A stretch of 64,000 nt of DNA from Alphaproteobacteria bacterium (lineage in GTDB: Bacteria; Pseudomonadota; Alphaproteobacteria; UBA8366; Aestuariispiraceae), in assembly GCA_024743195.1 (NCBI GenBank), contig JANSXE010000003.1, positions 186,001-250,000 of the forward strand, written 5' to 3'. The notes under the pieces are model-generated. The model saw nothing but the letters and a program-made list of their open reading frames with translations, was not told where the DNA came from and made no database searches. Below, piece by piece: positions 1-10,542 of this stretch; position 1 is the stretch's first letter; every line of letters begins with the position of its first letter. The position numbers and the translations under genes were made by a program.

Positions 1-292
1 GAAGGACCAGATGGGCCTGACCGGCGAGGCGGCGGTGGTGTGGCGGCGCTCCAGCGAGGGCGCCCGGCGCGGCTTCTGCGGAACCTGCGGCTCGTTCCTA
101 TTCTTCGATGTGATCGGGGCGGAGACGATCTCGATCGCCGCGGGCGCGCTCGACGACGCCAGCGGATTAGAGATCGCCGCCCACGTCTTCACCGCCGACA
201 AGGGCGCCTATTACGAGATCCTCGACGACGCCCCACACTTTCCCCTAGGCGGCTCTACGGTCCCCATGCCGCCCCGCGACGCGGACGGGTGA
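1..292 (+). CDS. GFA-family (CENP-V/GFA domain) protein, 5' end missing
   Basis: This is the C-terminal part of a zinc-binding protein of the glutathione-dependent formaldehyde-activating (GFA) family; the start lies before the window. The open frame runs from base 2 to the stop. Visible are CGTCGSFLFF, which supplies one of the family's Cys-x-x-Cys zinc pairs, and a tail ending in a YEILDDAPHF-like segment typical of the family. Members bind zinc and are often annotated as S-(hydroxymethyl)glutathione synthase, but most have no proven activity. It converges on the restriction-modification gene, with 4 bases between the two stop codons. Confidence 0.8.
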   Translation, partial: KDQMGLTGEAAVVWRRSSEGARRGFCGTCGSFLFFDVIGAETISIAAGALDDASGLEIAAHVFTADKGAYYEILDDAPHFPLGGSTVPMPPRDADG

Positions 293-296
293 GGGC

Positions 297-3200
297 TCAG
301 TCGCTGGAGACGTAGCGCTCCCCCCGCTTCTCCGCATGGCCGAGGAGCGCGAGCGAGGCCAGGATCTCCGCCACCTTCGGCTCCGCCCGCTTGCCTTGGG
401 CGAAGCGGCGGGCCAGCGCTTGCGCGCTCGTCGGCGCGTCGGCCTGCAACAGCACGCCGCGGACCGCCGCCATCTGCTCGGGCAGGGTCTTGGGCAGCTT
501 GGGCTTGGCGGCCTTTTGCGCGGCGACGCCCAGGTCGGCCTCGATCTGCTCCGCCTTGGCGGCCGCGGCGGCCTCCTTGGGCGCCTGGAAGTCCGGGCGC
601 AGCCAGCGCACACGGCCGGCGCGCTCCTCGGCCGCGCGCTCGGCGTTGAGCGCGACCAGCCGCTCCAGCAGCGCCGCCTCCGACAGGTCGGCGGGCCAGC
701 CATAGGCCTCGGCGACGGCCGCATCCAGATCGTCGTGGATCTGCTGCAGGATGGCGACCTGACCGGCCGCGTTGACGTCCTTCTCGGCGTCGCTCAACGC
801 CGCGCCGGCCCGGCGCTTCTCCAGCACGTTGTAGAGCCCGGTCATGGTCAGATGCGGCTGCGCCGCGAGGCGCTCCTTGCGGAAGCCGTCGAGCCGCTCC
901 CCCAGTTCGCGAATCCGCGCCGCCTGCGCCGCCGTCGCGTCCGGGAAGGGGAAGGGGTCGAAGCAGCGGGTCTTGTTATAACGCGGCCGATCTTCAAGCG
1001 TGCCCCCCATCGCCAAGGCCCAGGCGCCATGCAGGTGCGACGAGAGCACGCCGAGATGGAAGGCGTCGTCGCTCGCGATGTTCACCAGCATGTTGTCCGG
1101 CCGCACGTCGGCGTCGAGGAACTGGAAGAAGCGGTGCTTGGAGGTTTCGACGGTGGCGATGTAGCGGGTGAGCCCGCTCAAAGCTTTGCGGAGTTCGGTG
1201 CGCGGCTTGCCGAAGAGCCACCAAGACTTGGCGTACTCATTCGAGTCCTTCGTGCCGCCCGCCGCGCCGTCTCTCTGGGGCTTCACGTGGTCTGCGACCC
1301 ATTGAAAAACCTCAGGGAACCTGGTCTGGGCGTCCTCCGCGGTCAGCGGATAGAGATCGATCACCATCACGCCGCGCGGGCGGGCGGTCAGGTCGCGCCC
1401 GTTGCGGTAGTCGAGGATGTGGCTCTCCAGACCGGGGCGCTTGCCCAGGCCCAGCGCCCGCGCCTGCTCCGGCGTGACGATGAAGCCGGCGCCGTGCAAG
1501 GAAACGCCCCGGCTGCTGAGCCCCCCGTTCGCTCGCAACGGAACCGCCGCGGAAAGATCGGCGCCGAGCGTCAGATTCGACCAGATCTTGCCCGTCGCGC
1601 TCGTCAGCGCCACTTTCGGCGCGTCGCTGTTCAGCGCGTCCTCCCGCACCACCGTCTGCAAGAGGCCCGGCCCGTCCCCGGGGACGCCGACCGTCATGGC
1701 GATCCGCACGGCCGCGCGGTCCGCGCCCTTGAGCCACGGATGGTCGGGGATGGCGAGGGCGAGCGACAGCGGCTTCTTCTGGCCCAAATGCCGTTCGATC
1801 ACCCGGCGCGAGAAGGTCTGGGTGATTGAGTTCGTGGTGATCAGCCCGAAGCGCCGCGCCTTGCCGGTGCGCACCAGCTCCGCCGCCTTGTCCCAGAAAT
1901 GCATGACGAAGTCCGCGCCGCCGGGAATGTAAGGGCGCGCGGCCCAGCAGGCCTCCGCATAGCCGTCGCCCAGTTCCTGGCGCATGTCCTTGCCGCCGAT
2001 GAAGGGCGGGTTGCCGATGATGAAGTCGGCGGCGGGCCAGTCGGCGGGCTTGGGGCTCTTGTAGCGGTAAAGCTCGATCCGCCCGTCCTCGTCCGGGACG
2101 GCGGCGCCGGTGACGGGGTGCGGCTTGAAACTGATCCCGTCCCAGCGGGTGCGCGGGCGGCCCCGATCGTCGCGCAGGATGTCGCGGCCGGAATGGGCGA
2201 GGATCGCGTCCTTCTCCCGGATGTTGGCGAAATTCTTCAGCACCGGCTGGGCGGGCATGGATTTGCCGCGGGTGCGGAAGTGCCATTGCAGATAGCCGAT
2301 CCACAGCACCAGCTCCGCGATCGCGACCGCGCGGGGATTGACCTCCAGCCCCAGGAACTGATGCGGGTCGACCGTGTGGCGGTCGAGCTCCAGGATATGC
2401 TGCTGCTCGCCCAGATCGGCCAGCAGCTCCAGCACCTCCCCTTCCAGGCGCTTCATCAGCTCCAGCGCGACATAGAGGAAGTTGCCGGTGCCGCAGGCGG
2501 GGTCGAGGATGCGCGTCTCGCACAGCCTCAGGTGGAAGGCGCGCACCTCGGCGCGCGCCGCCTCCTCCTTGCCGGCCTCGCGCAGCAGCGCGGCGGCGAG
2601 GCGCACGTTCTTCCAATCCTCCGTCAGCGGGTCGATGACGGTGACGCTGACCAGCCGCTCGACATAGGCGCGCGGCGTGTAGTGGGCGCCGAGCTGATGG
2701 CGCTCCGCCGGGTCGAGCGCCTGCTCCAGCAGGGTCCCGAAGATCGCGGGCTCGACGTCCTTCCAGTCGCGCTGGGCGGCGATGTGGAGGAGGTCGAGCT
2801 CGTCCTCGTCGATCGGGATCGCCTCGGCGTCTTTGAACAGCTTGCCGTTGAAGTGCAGGATGTCCTGGTCGAGGGCGGCCGACCAGCCGTCGGCCCCGCC
2901 GCTGTCCATGTCGCGCCACAGGGCCGCCAGCTTATGGTGCAGCCGGTCGGCCTTGCCCTTGTAGTCGGCGAGCAGTCTGGTGAAGCTGCCGGGGGCGAGC
3001 AGACGCACATCCTCCGCGAACATGGTGAAGAGGCAGCGCATCAGAAATAGCGCCGTCTTCTCCGCCACCGCGCGCTTCTGATGCGGCGGCGCCTCGGGGC
3101 CGGCCAGGCGCCGCTCCAGCCGCTTCGACAGGCGGGCGAGCAGGGCGGCGATCTCACGCGTCACCTCCGCCGTGCGGCGCGCGGGGTTGAGGGCCAGCGG

Positions 3201-3815
3201 GTCCTCCCAGAGCTGGCGCAGCCGCGCGCGCACCGCCTCGTCCCGCAAATCCTCCAGATAGATCCGGTAGGACTGACGGTCGGGGAACTGGGCGTAATGC
3301 TTCCCTTGCAGCGAGAAGTCGGCGTAGAGCTCGATCACGTGGCCGACATCGACCACGACCAGGAAAGGCGGCCAGCCTTCGGAGGGCGGCAGGTTCTTGG
3401 CGTAGCTCTCCGCCTGTTCGCGGGCGCTGCGCATCATGGCGTCCCATTGCGGGCCGCCGCGCTTGCCGGACCCGACGCGCATCGAGGCGGCGGCTTCCCG
3501 CTCCTCGCGGAATAGGCCGAGATCGAGCAGCCGCTCCACCCGCTTGCGGCTCTGCTTCGCCTCCATCACGAAGCAGCCGCGGCGGTAGAGGTCGATGAAA
3601 TTGACGGCGTCCCGCCCCTCCAGGCGGCGCGCCTTGACGGTGCGCTCGAAGACGTAGGCGTTGCGGCTCTCGTCCTCCACGCTCGCATCCGGTTTCGGCG
3701 CGCCGAGCAGGTCGCACAGCTCGTTCAGGAAGCTCTGGAAATTGGAGCGCTCGCCGGCGCTGGAGCGCGCCCACTTGTCGATGAAGGCGTCGATGTCGTC
3801 CGCCCCGTCGGCCAT
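297..3815 (-). CDS. MmeI-like Type IIL restriction-modification enzyme (fused nuclease, methyltransferase and specificity domain)
   Basis: A single 1172-residue protein. Residues 75-87 read D-x9-E-A-K, matching the PD-(D/E)xK nuclease motif of MmeI-type enzymes. A helical linker follows, with [14 protein letters not shown] near 376. Then come the N6-adenine methyltransferase motifs DPACGTGNF (438-446) and NPPF (602-605). The C-terminal ~400 residues should hold the target-recognition domain. In this family one polypeptide methylates one strand and cuts at a fixed distance from its site. There is no separate specificity or nuclease gene, which fits the family. The start is ATG at 3815. The nuclease motif looks intact, so it may be an active restriction system rather than an orphan methylase. 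A BREX PglX-like methylase is a less likely alternative because of the N-terminal nuclease motif. Confidence 0.85.
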   Translation of the reverse strand: MADGADDIDAFIDKWARSSAGERSNFQSFLNELCDLLGAPKPDASVEDESRNAYVFERTVKARRLEGRDAVNFIDLYRRGCFVMEAKQSRKRVERLLDLGLFREEREAAASMRVGSGKRGGPQWDAMMRSAREQAESYAKNLPPSEGWPPFLVVVDVGHVIELYADFSLQGKHYAQFPDRQSYRIYLEDLRDEAVRARLRQLWEDPLALNPARRTAEVTREIAALLARLSKRLERRLAGPEAPPHQKRAVAEKTALFLMRCLFTMFAEDVRLLAPGSFTRLLADYKGKADRLHHKLAALWRDMDSGGADGWSAALDQDILHFNGKLFKDAEAIPIDEDELDLLHIAAQRDWKDVEPAIFGTLLEQALDPAERHQLGAHYTPRAYVERLVSVTVIDPLTEDWKNVRLAAALLREAGKEEAARAEVRAFHLRLCETRILDPACGTGNFLYVALELMKRLEGEVLELLADLGEQQHILELDRHTVDPHQFLGLEVNPRAVAIAELVLWIGYLQWHFRTRGKSMPAQPVLKNFANIREKDAILAHSGRDILRDDRGRPRTRWDGISFKPHPVTGAAVPDEDGRIELYRYKSPKPADWPAADFIIGNPPFIGGKDMRQELGDGYAEACWAARPYIPGGADFVMHFWDKAAELVRTGKARRFGLITTNSITQTFSRRVIERHLGQKKPLSLALAIPDHPWLKGADRAAVRIAMTVGVPGDGPGLLQTVVREDALNSDAPKVALTSATGKIWSNLTLGADLSAAVPLRANGGLSSRGVSLHGAGFIVTPEQARALGLGKRPGLESHILDYRNGRDLTARPRGVMVIDLYPLTAEDAQTRFPEVFQWVADHVKPQRDGAAGGTKDSNEYAKSWWLFGKPRTELRKALSGLTRYIATVETSKHRFFQFLDADVRPDNMLVNIASDDAFHLGVLSSHLHGAWALAMGGTLEDRPRYNKTRCFDPFPFPDATAAQAARIRELGERLDGFRKERLAAQPHLTMTGLYNVLEKRRAGAALSDAEKDVNAAGQVAILQQIHDDLDAAVAEAYGWPADLSEAALLERLVALNAERAAEERAGRVRWLRPDFQAPKEAAAAAKAEQIEADLGVAAQKAAKPKLPKTLPEQMAAVRGVLLQADAPTSAQALARRFAQGKRAEPKVAEILASLALLGHAEKRGERYVSSD

Positions 3816-4051
3816 GCCGCCCCGCCCGGAAAAGGCGCGCCGACCCGGCCGGGCCGCGCGCTGGATGCACCCAACGCGCCAAGAGTAGGCCGGTGCGACT
3901 CGCCGGGCAAGCGGCGTCGCGCCGCGTCCGGCTCGACGGGACGCTTGACGCGCCGGGGGCGCGTCGCAACTCTACGCGGCCCGCGACGGGGGCCGCGTTG
4001 CGGCGCGCCGGCGCGGGCGGAATCGAGGAACACGGGGTGAAGGGGGTTTCA

Positions 4052-6235
4052 ATGCAGGATGCTGAAGCGGGCGCCGGCGGGGCGGTCGAGGAGCGGGCGG
4101 GGCTGGCCGTCGCGGCGGAGCTGGCCGCCTTCATCGAGCGCGAGGCGCTGCCGGGGACCGGCGTCGCGCCGGAGGCGTTCTGGGACGGGCTGTCCGCCCT
4201 GATCCACGAGTACGGGCCGAAGAACGCCGCCCTGCTTGCGACGCGCGAAGAGTTGCAGCGCAAGATCGACGCCTGGCATCTGGCCCATCGCGACCGGCCG
4301 CACGATCACGAGGCCTATAAGGCCTTCCTCACCGAGATCGGCTATCTGGCGCCCGAGGGCGAGGCCTTCGAGATCGAGACCGCGAATACGGACCCCGAGA
4401 TCGCGACCACGCCCGGCCCGCAGCTCGTCGTGCCGGTGACCAATGCGCGCTACGCCCTGAACGCGGCCAACGCGCGCTGGGGCAGCCTCTATGACGGGCT
4501 CTACGGCACGGATGCGATGGGAAGCCGGGCGCCGGCCGGCGGCTACGACCGCGGGCGCGGCGCGCGGGTCGTGGCGCGCGCCCGGGTCTTCCTGGATCAG
4601 GCCTTCCCGCTGCAGGGGATCAGCCACGCGGACGCGCGGCGCTATCACGTGCATCAGGGCGAGCTGCTGGTCGACGATCTGCCGCTCCTCCATCCGAGCA
4701 AGTTCATCGGCTATCGCGGCCATCCGCGCGCGCCCGAGGCGGTGCTGCTGCGCAACAACGGGCTGCATGTCGAGCTGGTCTTCGACCGCACCGACCGGAT
4801 CGGCGCGCGCGATCAGGCGGGGTTGGCCGACGTGCGCCTGGAGAGCGCGGTCTCGGCCATCATGGACTGCGAGGATTCGGTCGCCTGCGTCGACGCCGAG
4901 GACAAGGTGCTGGCCTACCGCAACTGGCTGGGCCTGATGACGGGCGATCTGGAGGAGCGCTTCGAGAAGGGCGGCGAGACCGTCACGCGCCGCCTCAATC
5001 CGGACCCGACCTACACCGCGCCCGACGGCGGCGAGGTGACGGTGAAGGGGCGCGCGCTGATGCTGGTGCGCAATGTCGGCCATCTGATGCGCACGCCTGC
5101 GATCCGCGACCGCAACGGCGAGGAGGCCTTCGAGGGCCTGATGGACGCCTACGCCACCGTCCTGATCGCGATGCACGACCTGAAAAAGACCGAGGGCGCG
5201 CGCAACTCCGTCAACGGCTCGATCTACGTCGTGAAGCCGAAGATGCACGGGCCGGAGGAGGTGGCCTTCACCGACGCGATCTTCACCCAGGTCGAGGCGG
5301 CGTTGGGCCTGCCGCGCTACACCGTCAAGATCGGCGTCATGGACGAGGAGCGGCGCACCTCGGTCAACCTGAAGGAGTGCATCCGGGCCGCCAAGCATCG
5401 GGTCGCCTTCATCAACACGGGCTTCCTCGATCGCACCGGCGACGAAATCCACACCTCGATGGAGGCCGGCCCCTTCAGCCGCAAGGACTTCATCAAGCGC
5501 AAGGCCTGGATCGGAGCCTATGAGAATCGCAATGTGGACATCGGCCTCGAATGCGGCCTGTCCGGCAAGGCGCAGATCGGCAAGGGCATGTGGGCCATGC
5601 CGGACATGATGGCGGCGATGCTGGAGACCAAGATCGAGCATCCGAAGGCCGGCGCCAACTGCGCCTGGGTGCCGAGCCCGACGGCGGCGACCCTGCACGC
5701 GCTGCACTATCACCAGGTCGACGTCTTCGCGGTGCAGAAGGCGCTCGCCAAGGGCGGGCGGCGGGCGCATGTGGACGCGCTCCTGGACATCCCGGTCGCC
5801 AGCTTCCGCAAATGGTCGCCCGAGCAGATCCGCCGCGAGGTGGAGAACAACGCGCAGGGCATCCTCGGCTACGTCGTGCGCTGGGTCGATCAGGGGGTCG
5901 GCTGCTCCAAGGTGCCGGACATCAACGATGTCGGGCTGATGGAGGATCGCGCGACCTGCCGCATCTCGGCCCAGCACATCGCCAACTGGCTGCATCACGC
6001 CGTCGTCGGTGAGGACGAGGCGATGGAGATCCTGAAGCGCATGGCCGAGGTGGTGGATCGTCAGAACGACGGCGACCCGCTCTACCGCCCGATGGCGCCC
6101 GGCTTCGACGGCGCGGCCTTCCACGCCGCCTGCGATCTGGTCTTCAAGGGCCGCGCGCAGCCCTCGGGCTACACCGAGCCGCTGCTGCACGCCTACCGTC
6201 TGCAGGTGAAGGCGAGCCGGCGCAACGTGGGCTGA
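4052..6235 (+). CDS. glcB: malate synthase G
   Basis: Condenses glyoxylate with acetyl-CoA to malate in the glyoxylate and glycolate pathways. From ATG 4052 the protein has 727 residues, close to the 723 of E. coli GlcB, and it aligns along its whole length by eye. Conserved blocks include [56 protein letters not shown] and [11 protein letters not shown], which carry the active-site Arg, Glu and Asp residues. An open frame continues upstream to 3893, but that extension has no family similarity, and a GAAGGGGG ribosome site lies about 6 bases before 4052. No isocitrate lyase or glycolate oxidase gene is in the window. Confidence 0.96.
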   Translation: MQDAEAGAGGAVEERAGLAVAAELAAFIEREALPGTGVAPEAFWDGLSALIHEYGPKNAALLATREELQRKIDAWHLAHRDRPHDHEAYKAFLTEIGYLAPEGEAFEIETANTDPEIATTPGPQLVVPVTNARYALNAANARWGSLYDGLYGTDAMGSRAPAGGYDRGRGARVVARARVFLDQAFPLQGISHADARRYHVHQGELLVDDLPLLHPSKFIGYRGHPRAPEAVLLRNNGLHVELVFDRTDRIGARDQAGLADVRLESAVSAIMDCEDSVACVDAEDKVLAYRNWLGLMTGDLEERFEKGGETVTRRLNPDPTYTAPDGGEVTVKGRALMLVRNVGHLMRTPAIRDRNGEEAFEGLMDAYATVLIAMHDLKKTEGARNSVNGSIYVVKPKMHGPEEVAFTDAIFTQVEAALGLPRYTVKIGVMDEERRTSVNLKECIRAAKHRVAFINTGFLDRTGDEIHTSMEAGPFSRKDFIKRKAWIGAYENRNVDIGLECGLSGKAQIGKGMWAMPDMMAAMLETKIEHPKAGANCAWVPSPTAATLHALHYHQVDVFAVQKALAKGGRRAHVDALLDIPVASFRKWSPEQIRREVENNAQGILGYVVRWVDQGVGCSKVPDINDVGLMEDRATCRISAQHIANWLHHAVVGEDEAMEILKRMAEVVDRQNDGDPLYRPMAPGFDGAAFHAACDLVFKGRAQPSGYTEPLLHAYRLQVKASRRNVG

Positions 6236-6251
6236 GGAATTAGCGGCGCCG

Positions 6252-6361
6252 CCCTTCGAGACGGGCGCTGACGCGCCCTCCTCAGGGTGAGGGTTCTTCA
6301 TTTTGGGTCCGGGAGTTGGCCCTCATCCCGAGAGGTCGCCGGCAGCCGGCGTCGCGAAGGA
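6252..6361. repeat. pair of inverted REP-like palindromic repeats (copies 1a and 1b)
   Basis: Copy 1a (6252-6293, forward) begins CCTTCGAGAC, has the stem GGGCGC-TGAC-GCGCCC at 6263-6278 and ends CTCAGGGTGAGG. Copy 1b (6320-6361) is the same element in reverse orientation with CCGGC arms, a degenerate copy near its TCTC segment. The pair sits between the converging 3' ends of malate synthase and the MFS gene, so the transcript could fold into a long hairpin and act as a two-way terminator or mRNA stabiliser. Confidence 0.75.
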
Positions 6362-6384
6362 CGCGGGCGGCGTTTGGCGCGCGC

Positions 6385-7776
6385 TCAGTCTTCGCCGGCG
6401 GCCCGCGCCATGTCCGCCGCCGGCGGCAGGGAGCGGGCGTAGAGAGCGGCGATGAGCGCCAGCGCGCCGGCCGCCGCGACGCCCGCGGGCGCGCCGGCGG
6501 CGTCCACCAGCACGCCGACGAACAGCGCGGCCAGCGCGATCAGCCCGACGGCGCTGTTGGCGAAGGCGGCGTAGAGCGCCTTTTCCTCCTTCGGCGCGCC
6601 GTCGACCAGATAGGTCTTGCGGCCGAGCCGCACGCCGGCCTCCGCGACGCCCAGCAGCACGAAGACCAGCCCATAGAGCCAGAGGCTCCAGCCCGGCGCG
6701 CCGCCGATCAGGAAATGGATGGCGAGCGCGAGGGCCGCGGCCGCGACGGCCGCGAGGGCGGCGAGCGTCATCACCGTCTCGCTCGCCGCGTCCGAAAGCC
6801 GGCCCCAAAGCGGGCTGGAGACGATGTTGGCGAGGCCGACCGCGAACAGCATGACCGCCAGCGCGCCCGCCCCCTGGCCGTAGAGCGAGACCGCGTGCAG
6901 CGCATAGACCGGCATGGCGAGTTCGACCGACAATAGGAGCGCGCGCGCCTTGACGAAGCGGTTATAGGGCCGGTTCTCGCGCATCGCTGCGAAGCCGGCG
7001 GCCAGCGATTGGGCCATCGAGCGCCCGCCGCCGGTCGCGCCCGGCGCTTCTTCGATCAGCGCAAAGGCGAGCGTCGCGCCGACCCAGAGCGCCGCGGCGC
7101 CGAGCACCAGGGGCAGCGCCAGCGCGGCCCCGTCCTCGACCCCGAATTTGAGCGCGGCCGCCGCGACGAGCACCAACGCCCCGCCGATCGCCGCGCGCGT
7201 CGCCAGCAGCCGCCCGCGCCGTCCCTTGGGGATCGTCTTGCCCATCACGTCCTGGAAGGCGACGGAGGCCGCGCCCGACATCACGCTGAAGAGCGCGAAC
7301 AGCGCGACGGCGGCGACGCCTGCGGCGAGCCCGTTCAGCGACGTTGCGGCGAGCGCCAGCCCCGCCATCGCCGCGGCCTGCACCGCGCCGGCGGCGACCC
7401 AGACCTTTTTGCGCGTGGGCCGGCCGCGGATCGCGCCCGCAACCAGCATCTGCGGGGCCAACGAGAAGGCTTGCTTCACCGCCGGCATGACCGTCGCGAA
7501 GGCGGCTGGGGCGCCCGCGGCCGTCAGCAGCCAGGGCAGCGTCAGGCCCGGGCTCGCCAATTGCTCCGCCAGCTTCGAGCAGGCGCCGTTCAGGGCGTTC
7601 AGCGTGAAGTTGCGGGGCACGGCCGTGCACTGCCCGTCGGGAATCGCCTCGCAGGCCCGTTCGTCCGCGTCGTCGCCCGATAGGATGCGATAGGGCAGAT
7701 CGAACCGTCCGCCCCAATCGGGCGTGGGCTCGGCGTTGAACGCGTCGCCGGTCGAAGCGGTTGGAGAGTTGGTCAT
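6385..7776 (-). CDS. MFS transporter
   Basis: A 463-residue polytopic membrane protein. The first ~60 residues are hydrophilic; then come about 11-12 hydrophobic segments rich in Ala, Gly and Leu. The loop GKTIPKGRRGRLLATRAAIG resembles the conserved cytoplasmic loop of major facilitator carriers. Start ATG 7776. It is transcribed alone, divergent from the small exported protein at 7899. The substrate cannot be deduced. Confidence 0.8.
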   Translation of the reverse strand: MTNSPTASTGDAFNAEPTPDWGGRFDLPYRILSGDDADERACEAIPDGQCTAVPRNFTLNALNGACSKLAEQLASPGLTLPWLLTAAGAPAAFATVMPAVKQAFSLAPQMLVAGAIRGRPTRKKVWVAAGAVQAAAMAGLALAATSLNGLAAGVAAVALFALFSVMSGAASVAFQDVMGKTIPKGRRGRLLATRAAIGGALVLVAAAALKFGVEDGAALALPLVLGAAALWVGATLAFALIEEAPGATGGGRSMAQSLAAGFAAMRENRPYNRFVKARALLLSVELAMPVYALHAVSLYGQGAGALAVMLFAVGLANIVSSPLWGRLSDAASETVMTLAALAAVAAAALALAIHFLIGGAPGWSLWLYGLVFVLLGVAEAGVRLGRKTYLVDGAPKEEKALYAAFANSAVGLIALAALFVGVLVDAAGAPAGVAAAGALALIAALYARSLPPAADMARAAGED

Positions 7777-7898
7777 GGGCGGTCAGGGGGCAATGGGGGC
7801 GGGATGATGCGGCAAGGAGCCTAGCGCGGCGGCGCGCGCAGTCAAATCGGCGACGCGCGCGTCTCTCCCCTTGGCGCGAAATCGGGTAGGCTCCGCGG

Positions 7899-8210
7899 AT
7901 GCGATACGCGCTCACGATCGTCCTGATGCTGTTGCTGCTTCCGTCCGCCGCCGATGCGCCCGCGGGGGCGCAAGGAGTGTCGGAAGGCGCGCGGTCCCCG
8001 GACCGCTTCATGCTGACGGTCGAGGATTCCAACGCGCGCCGTCGGCTGGAGACGCTGCTGCTGGCGGAGTGCCTCCAGGTGGTCGGCGCTGAAGGGCTCG
8101 AGCGGCTGCGGCGGATGCGCCGCGAGGAGGGGCTGCCCGCCTTTTCCGTGGGCTGGTGCATCCGGAAAGGCCATATGCCCTGGGACCTGGACGGGGATTG
8201 GCCGCGCTAG
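7899..8210 (+). CDS. small putative exported protein, unknown function
   Basis: A 103-residue protein whose first ~25 residues (MRYALTIVLMLLLLPSAADA and a short Ala/Gly stretch) look like a Sec signal peptide. The mature part is mostly charged and helical (RRLETLLLAECLQ, GLERLRRMRREEGL) and has two cysteines. I do not recognise the family. Its stop lies 7 bases from the stop of the converging cytochrome gene. The signal peptide and normal codon usage support a real gene, but it could be spurious. Confidence 0.5.
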   Translation: MRYALTIVLMLLLLPSAADAPAGAQGVSEGARSPDRFMLTVEDSNARRRLETLLLAECLQVVGAEGLERLRRMRREEGLPAFSVGWCIRKGHMPWDLDGDWPR

Positions 8211-8217
8211 CGCGCGA

Positions 8218-8697
8218 TCAGTCGTCGTTCCCGATTAGCAGGTCGTCGTCCCCCGTGCAGCGCTGCGAGTCCTCGACGCCAGGGTTAGCGGTCTGGCAGG
8301 CGTAGTAGAGCGCAAGGTCATGCAGGGTTCTGTAGTCGAGGCGTTGCGCGAAACTCTCCATGAAGGCGTGCGGTCGATAGCCGTCCCGGAAGTTGCGCAT
8401 GGTGTTGAGCAGATACTGCTCGTGCTGGCCGGCGAGCTTGGGCCAGCCGGGCTCGACTCCGAATCCGGCGCGGCCGTGGCACGAGTCGCAGTTGAGCTCC
8501 TCCGCCAGCCGTTCGCCGCGATCATAGCTGCCCAGCGTCGGCTGCAGTTTCACCGCGGGCAGGCGTCCGTCGCGCGCGGAATAGTCGTCCCTCTGCGCCG
8601 GTTCGTCGTTTGGAACATCCTGCTGCGCCGGTTCGTCCTGCGCCTGCGCGGCAATAAGCGCGGGCGCCGCCAGAACGACGGCAACCGCGGCGGCCAA
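8218..8697 (-). CDS. class I c-type cytochrome (single haem), exported
   Basis: A 159-residue protein with one haem motif, CDSCH, near residue 70 in the context LNCDSCHGRAGFG. GWPKLAGQHEQYLLNTMRNF follows, typical of cytochrome c553/c4-type domains in which a later Met gives the sixth ligand. The N-terminus is hydrophobic and precedes an AQAQDEP stretch, consistent with a cleaved signal peptide. The start is unclear: TTG at 8697 gives a signal peptide without the usual basic residues. The same frame runs on upstream to a stop at 8803 and includes FRAFRRCR just before it, but offers no ATG or GTG; CTG 8730 is possible. Probably a periplasmic electron carrier. Confidence 0.82.
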   Translation of the reverse strand: MAAAVAVVLAAPALIAAQAQDEPAQQDVPNDEPAQRDDYSARDGRLPAVKLQPTLGSYDRGERLAEELNCDSCHGRAGFGVEPGWPKLAGQHEQYLLNTMRNFRDGYRPHAFMESFAQRLDYRTLHDLALYYACQTANPGVEDSQRCTGDDDLLIGNDD

Positions 8698-8832
8698 CCG
8701 GCAGCGTCGAAAGGCCCGGAAAACGAACAGCGCGGCCTCACCACCCGAAACGCAGGGTCCCCACCCTGGATGAACCGGCCGGCCCCACGATCGGCCGCCG
8801 ACCTAACACACGCATCGTTCGCCGTCTCGCGC

Positions 8833-9636
8833 CTAGGACCGGTAACTCGGATCGACCCGGTCCAACATGCGCAGATAGGCGGGCCATTCCGGCACATCCT
8901 CGCTCGACCCGGCGGAGGCCTCGCTGCTCTCCCACTGCTGGGCGGTGTGCTCGCACACCTGCGGGGAGGGCAGCGTGATCGTGCGGCCGGTCTGCATGAC
9001 GTCGAGCTGCACCTGGCAGGCCTGTTCCAGATAGTACAGGCGAGAGAATGCACGCGCAACACTATGCGCGGCGGTGAGAAGCCCGTGATTGCGCAGGATC
9101 ATCGTGTGCTTGTCGCCGAGATCGGCGATCAGCCGCTCCCGTTCCGACAGGTCCAGCGCGATGCCTTCATAGTCGTGATAGGCGATCCGGTCGTAGAATT
9201 GGAAGCCCCCCTGGGTCATGGGCAGGAAGCCCTCCTCCAGGCAGGAGACCGCGACGCCGGCGCGGCTGTGGGTGTGCAGGACGCAGACGAGATCGGGCCG
9301 CGCGCCGTGCACCGCGCTGTGGATCGTGTAGCCGGCCATGTTGATCCCGTAGTCGGAGCCGTCCAGCACATTGCCGTCGAGATCGATCTTCACGAGGTTC
9401 GAGGCGCAGACCTCGTCATAGGCGAGGCCGTAGGGATTGATCAGGATCTCGTGCCGGCCGTCCGCATGCTCGCCCGGAACCCGCGCGGTGATGTGGTTGT
9501 AGATCTGGTCGGTCCAGCCGTAGTGATGGATCAGCCGATAGCAGGCCGCGAGATCGACCCGCATGGCCCATTCGGCGTCCGAGCAGTCGAGCGTGCGGGT
9601 CGGCGGGGACAGATCGGCGCGCAGTTCGTCGGGCAT
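8833..9636 (-). CDS. class II aldolase/adducin family protein
   Basis: A 267-residue protein of the zinc-dependent class II aldolase family, which includes fuculose-phosphate aldolase, ribulose-phosphate epimerase and decarboxylase-like members. Zinc-binding histidines are visible in VLHTHSRAGVAVS and in ILRNHGLLTAA; the YNHITARVPG segment near the start is also typical. Start ATG 9636. It lies 51 bases after the dioxygenase gene and probably shares its transcript. Together with the dioxygenase and the EamA carrier it suggests turnover of a small oxygenated metabolite. The substrate is unknown. Confidence 0.88.
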   Translation of the reverse strand: MPDELRADLSPPTRTLDCSDAEWAMRVDLAACYRLIHHYGWTDQIYNHITARVPGEHADGRHEILINPYGLAYDEVCASNLVKIDLDGNVLDGSDYGINMAGYTIHSAVHGARPDLVCVLHTHSRAGVAVSCLEEGFLPMTQGGFQFYDRIAYHDYEGIALDLSERERLIADLGDKHTMILRNHGLLTAAHSVARAFSRLYYLEQACQVQLDVMQTGRTITLPSPQVCEHTAQQWESSEASAGSSEDVPEWPAYLRMLDRVDPSYRS

Positions 9637-9687
9637 CGTCCATGACCTCCGTCTGTGGGGCCGGGCAGTGGCGCTGGGGGAAACGGC

Positions 9688-10500
9688 TCAGCCGGCGCGT
9701 TGCACGGCTGCGGCCCGGGCCAATTCGTGCAGGGCGTCGTCGTCGGTCGGCGTCAACGCCGTGCGGTCGGGATTGTTGTGGAACCAGGCGCGCTCGTTCC
9801 CGCCGGTCGGCAGGTTCTCCACGCTGTTGTAGTTCATGTACATGATGGCGCGCGGCCAGGGGCTGACATTGTTGGAGGAGCCGTGCACCAGATTGCAGTG
9901 GATGAAGGCCACGGTGCCGGCGGGGCCGCACAGCGGCTCGATCCCGCCTTCGCTGGCCAGCGCCTCCAGCATGCGCTCGCTGATCTGCATCACGGTGTAG
10001 CCCTTGGCGTCGGCCTCGGGGCTGACCTCCTGCACCTCGCCGTGCCGGTGCGAGCCAGGCACGACCAGCAGCGGGCCGTTCACCGCGTTGGCGTCGTCCA
10101 GCAGGATCGCCGTCATGACGCAGACCGGCTCCGGCATGCCGTCTTCGCGATGCCAGGTGCCGAAATCCTGGTGCCAGTTCCAGGCGCCGCCGGTGAAGCC
10201 CTGCTTCGGGTTGAGGCGGCTTTGATGGATGTAGGCGGGGGCCCGGAGCAACTGGCGCACCGGGCCGAGCAGCCGCGGCAGCTGCGACAGGCGCTTGAAC
10301 GGCTCGCTGTATTCGTGCGCGCCGTAGACCAGCCGGATCGCGTCGGAGGTCTTCTCGCGCACCACCTCCGGTCCCGTCCGCGCGTAGAGGCCGCGGCGCT
10401 CGGCGTTGAGCACCGCCACCTCCTCCGCATCCAGAAGGCCGGAGAAGAGCAGGAAGCCGCGCTCGTCGAATTCTTCGATCTGTTGGTCGCTCAAATGCAT
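9688..10500 (-). CDS. EctD-like Fe(II)/2-oxoglutarate dioxygenase (phytanoyl-CoA dioxygenase family)
   Basis: A 270-residue PhyH-family dioxygenase. The iron ligands appear to be His110 and Asp112 in NWHQDFGTWHREDGMP and His206 in NLVHGSSNNVSP. The surrounding blocks (QSRLNPK, NGPLLVVPGSH, YNSVEN) closely resemble ectoine hydroxylase EctD, more than generic PhyH proteins. No ectABC genes are in the window, so either ectoine is made or imported elsewhere or the substrate differs. It is 42 bases downstream of the EamA carrier and upstream of a class II aldolase on the same strand. Function beyond 2-oxoglutarate-dependent hydroxylation is inference. Confidence 0.85.
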   Translation of the reverse strand: MHLSDQQIEEFDERGFLLFSGLLDAEEVAVLNAERRGLYARTGPEVVREKTSDAIRLVYGAHEYSEPFKRLSQLPRLLGPVRQLLRAPAYIHQSRLNPKQGFTGGAWNWHQDFGTWHREDGMPEPVCVMTAILLDDANAVNGPLLVVPGSHRHGEVQEVSPEADAKGYTVMQISERMLEALASEGGIEPLCGPAGTVAFIHCNLVHGSSNNVSPWPRAIMYMNYNSVENLPTGGNERAWFHNNPDRTALTPTDDDALHELARAAAVQRAG

Positions 10501-10542
10501 GGGCGGGAGACTATCTGAACCGGACGGATGGGAAAAGACAGC

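Noticed and set aside
4049-6301. Long minus-strand open frame opposite malate synthase
   Set aside because: Mirror of the GC-rich third-position pattern of glcB; no recognisable motifs.
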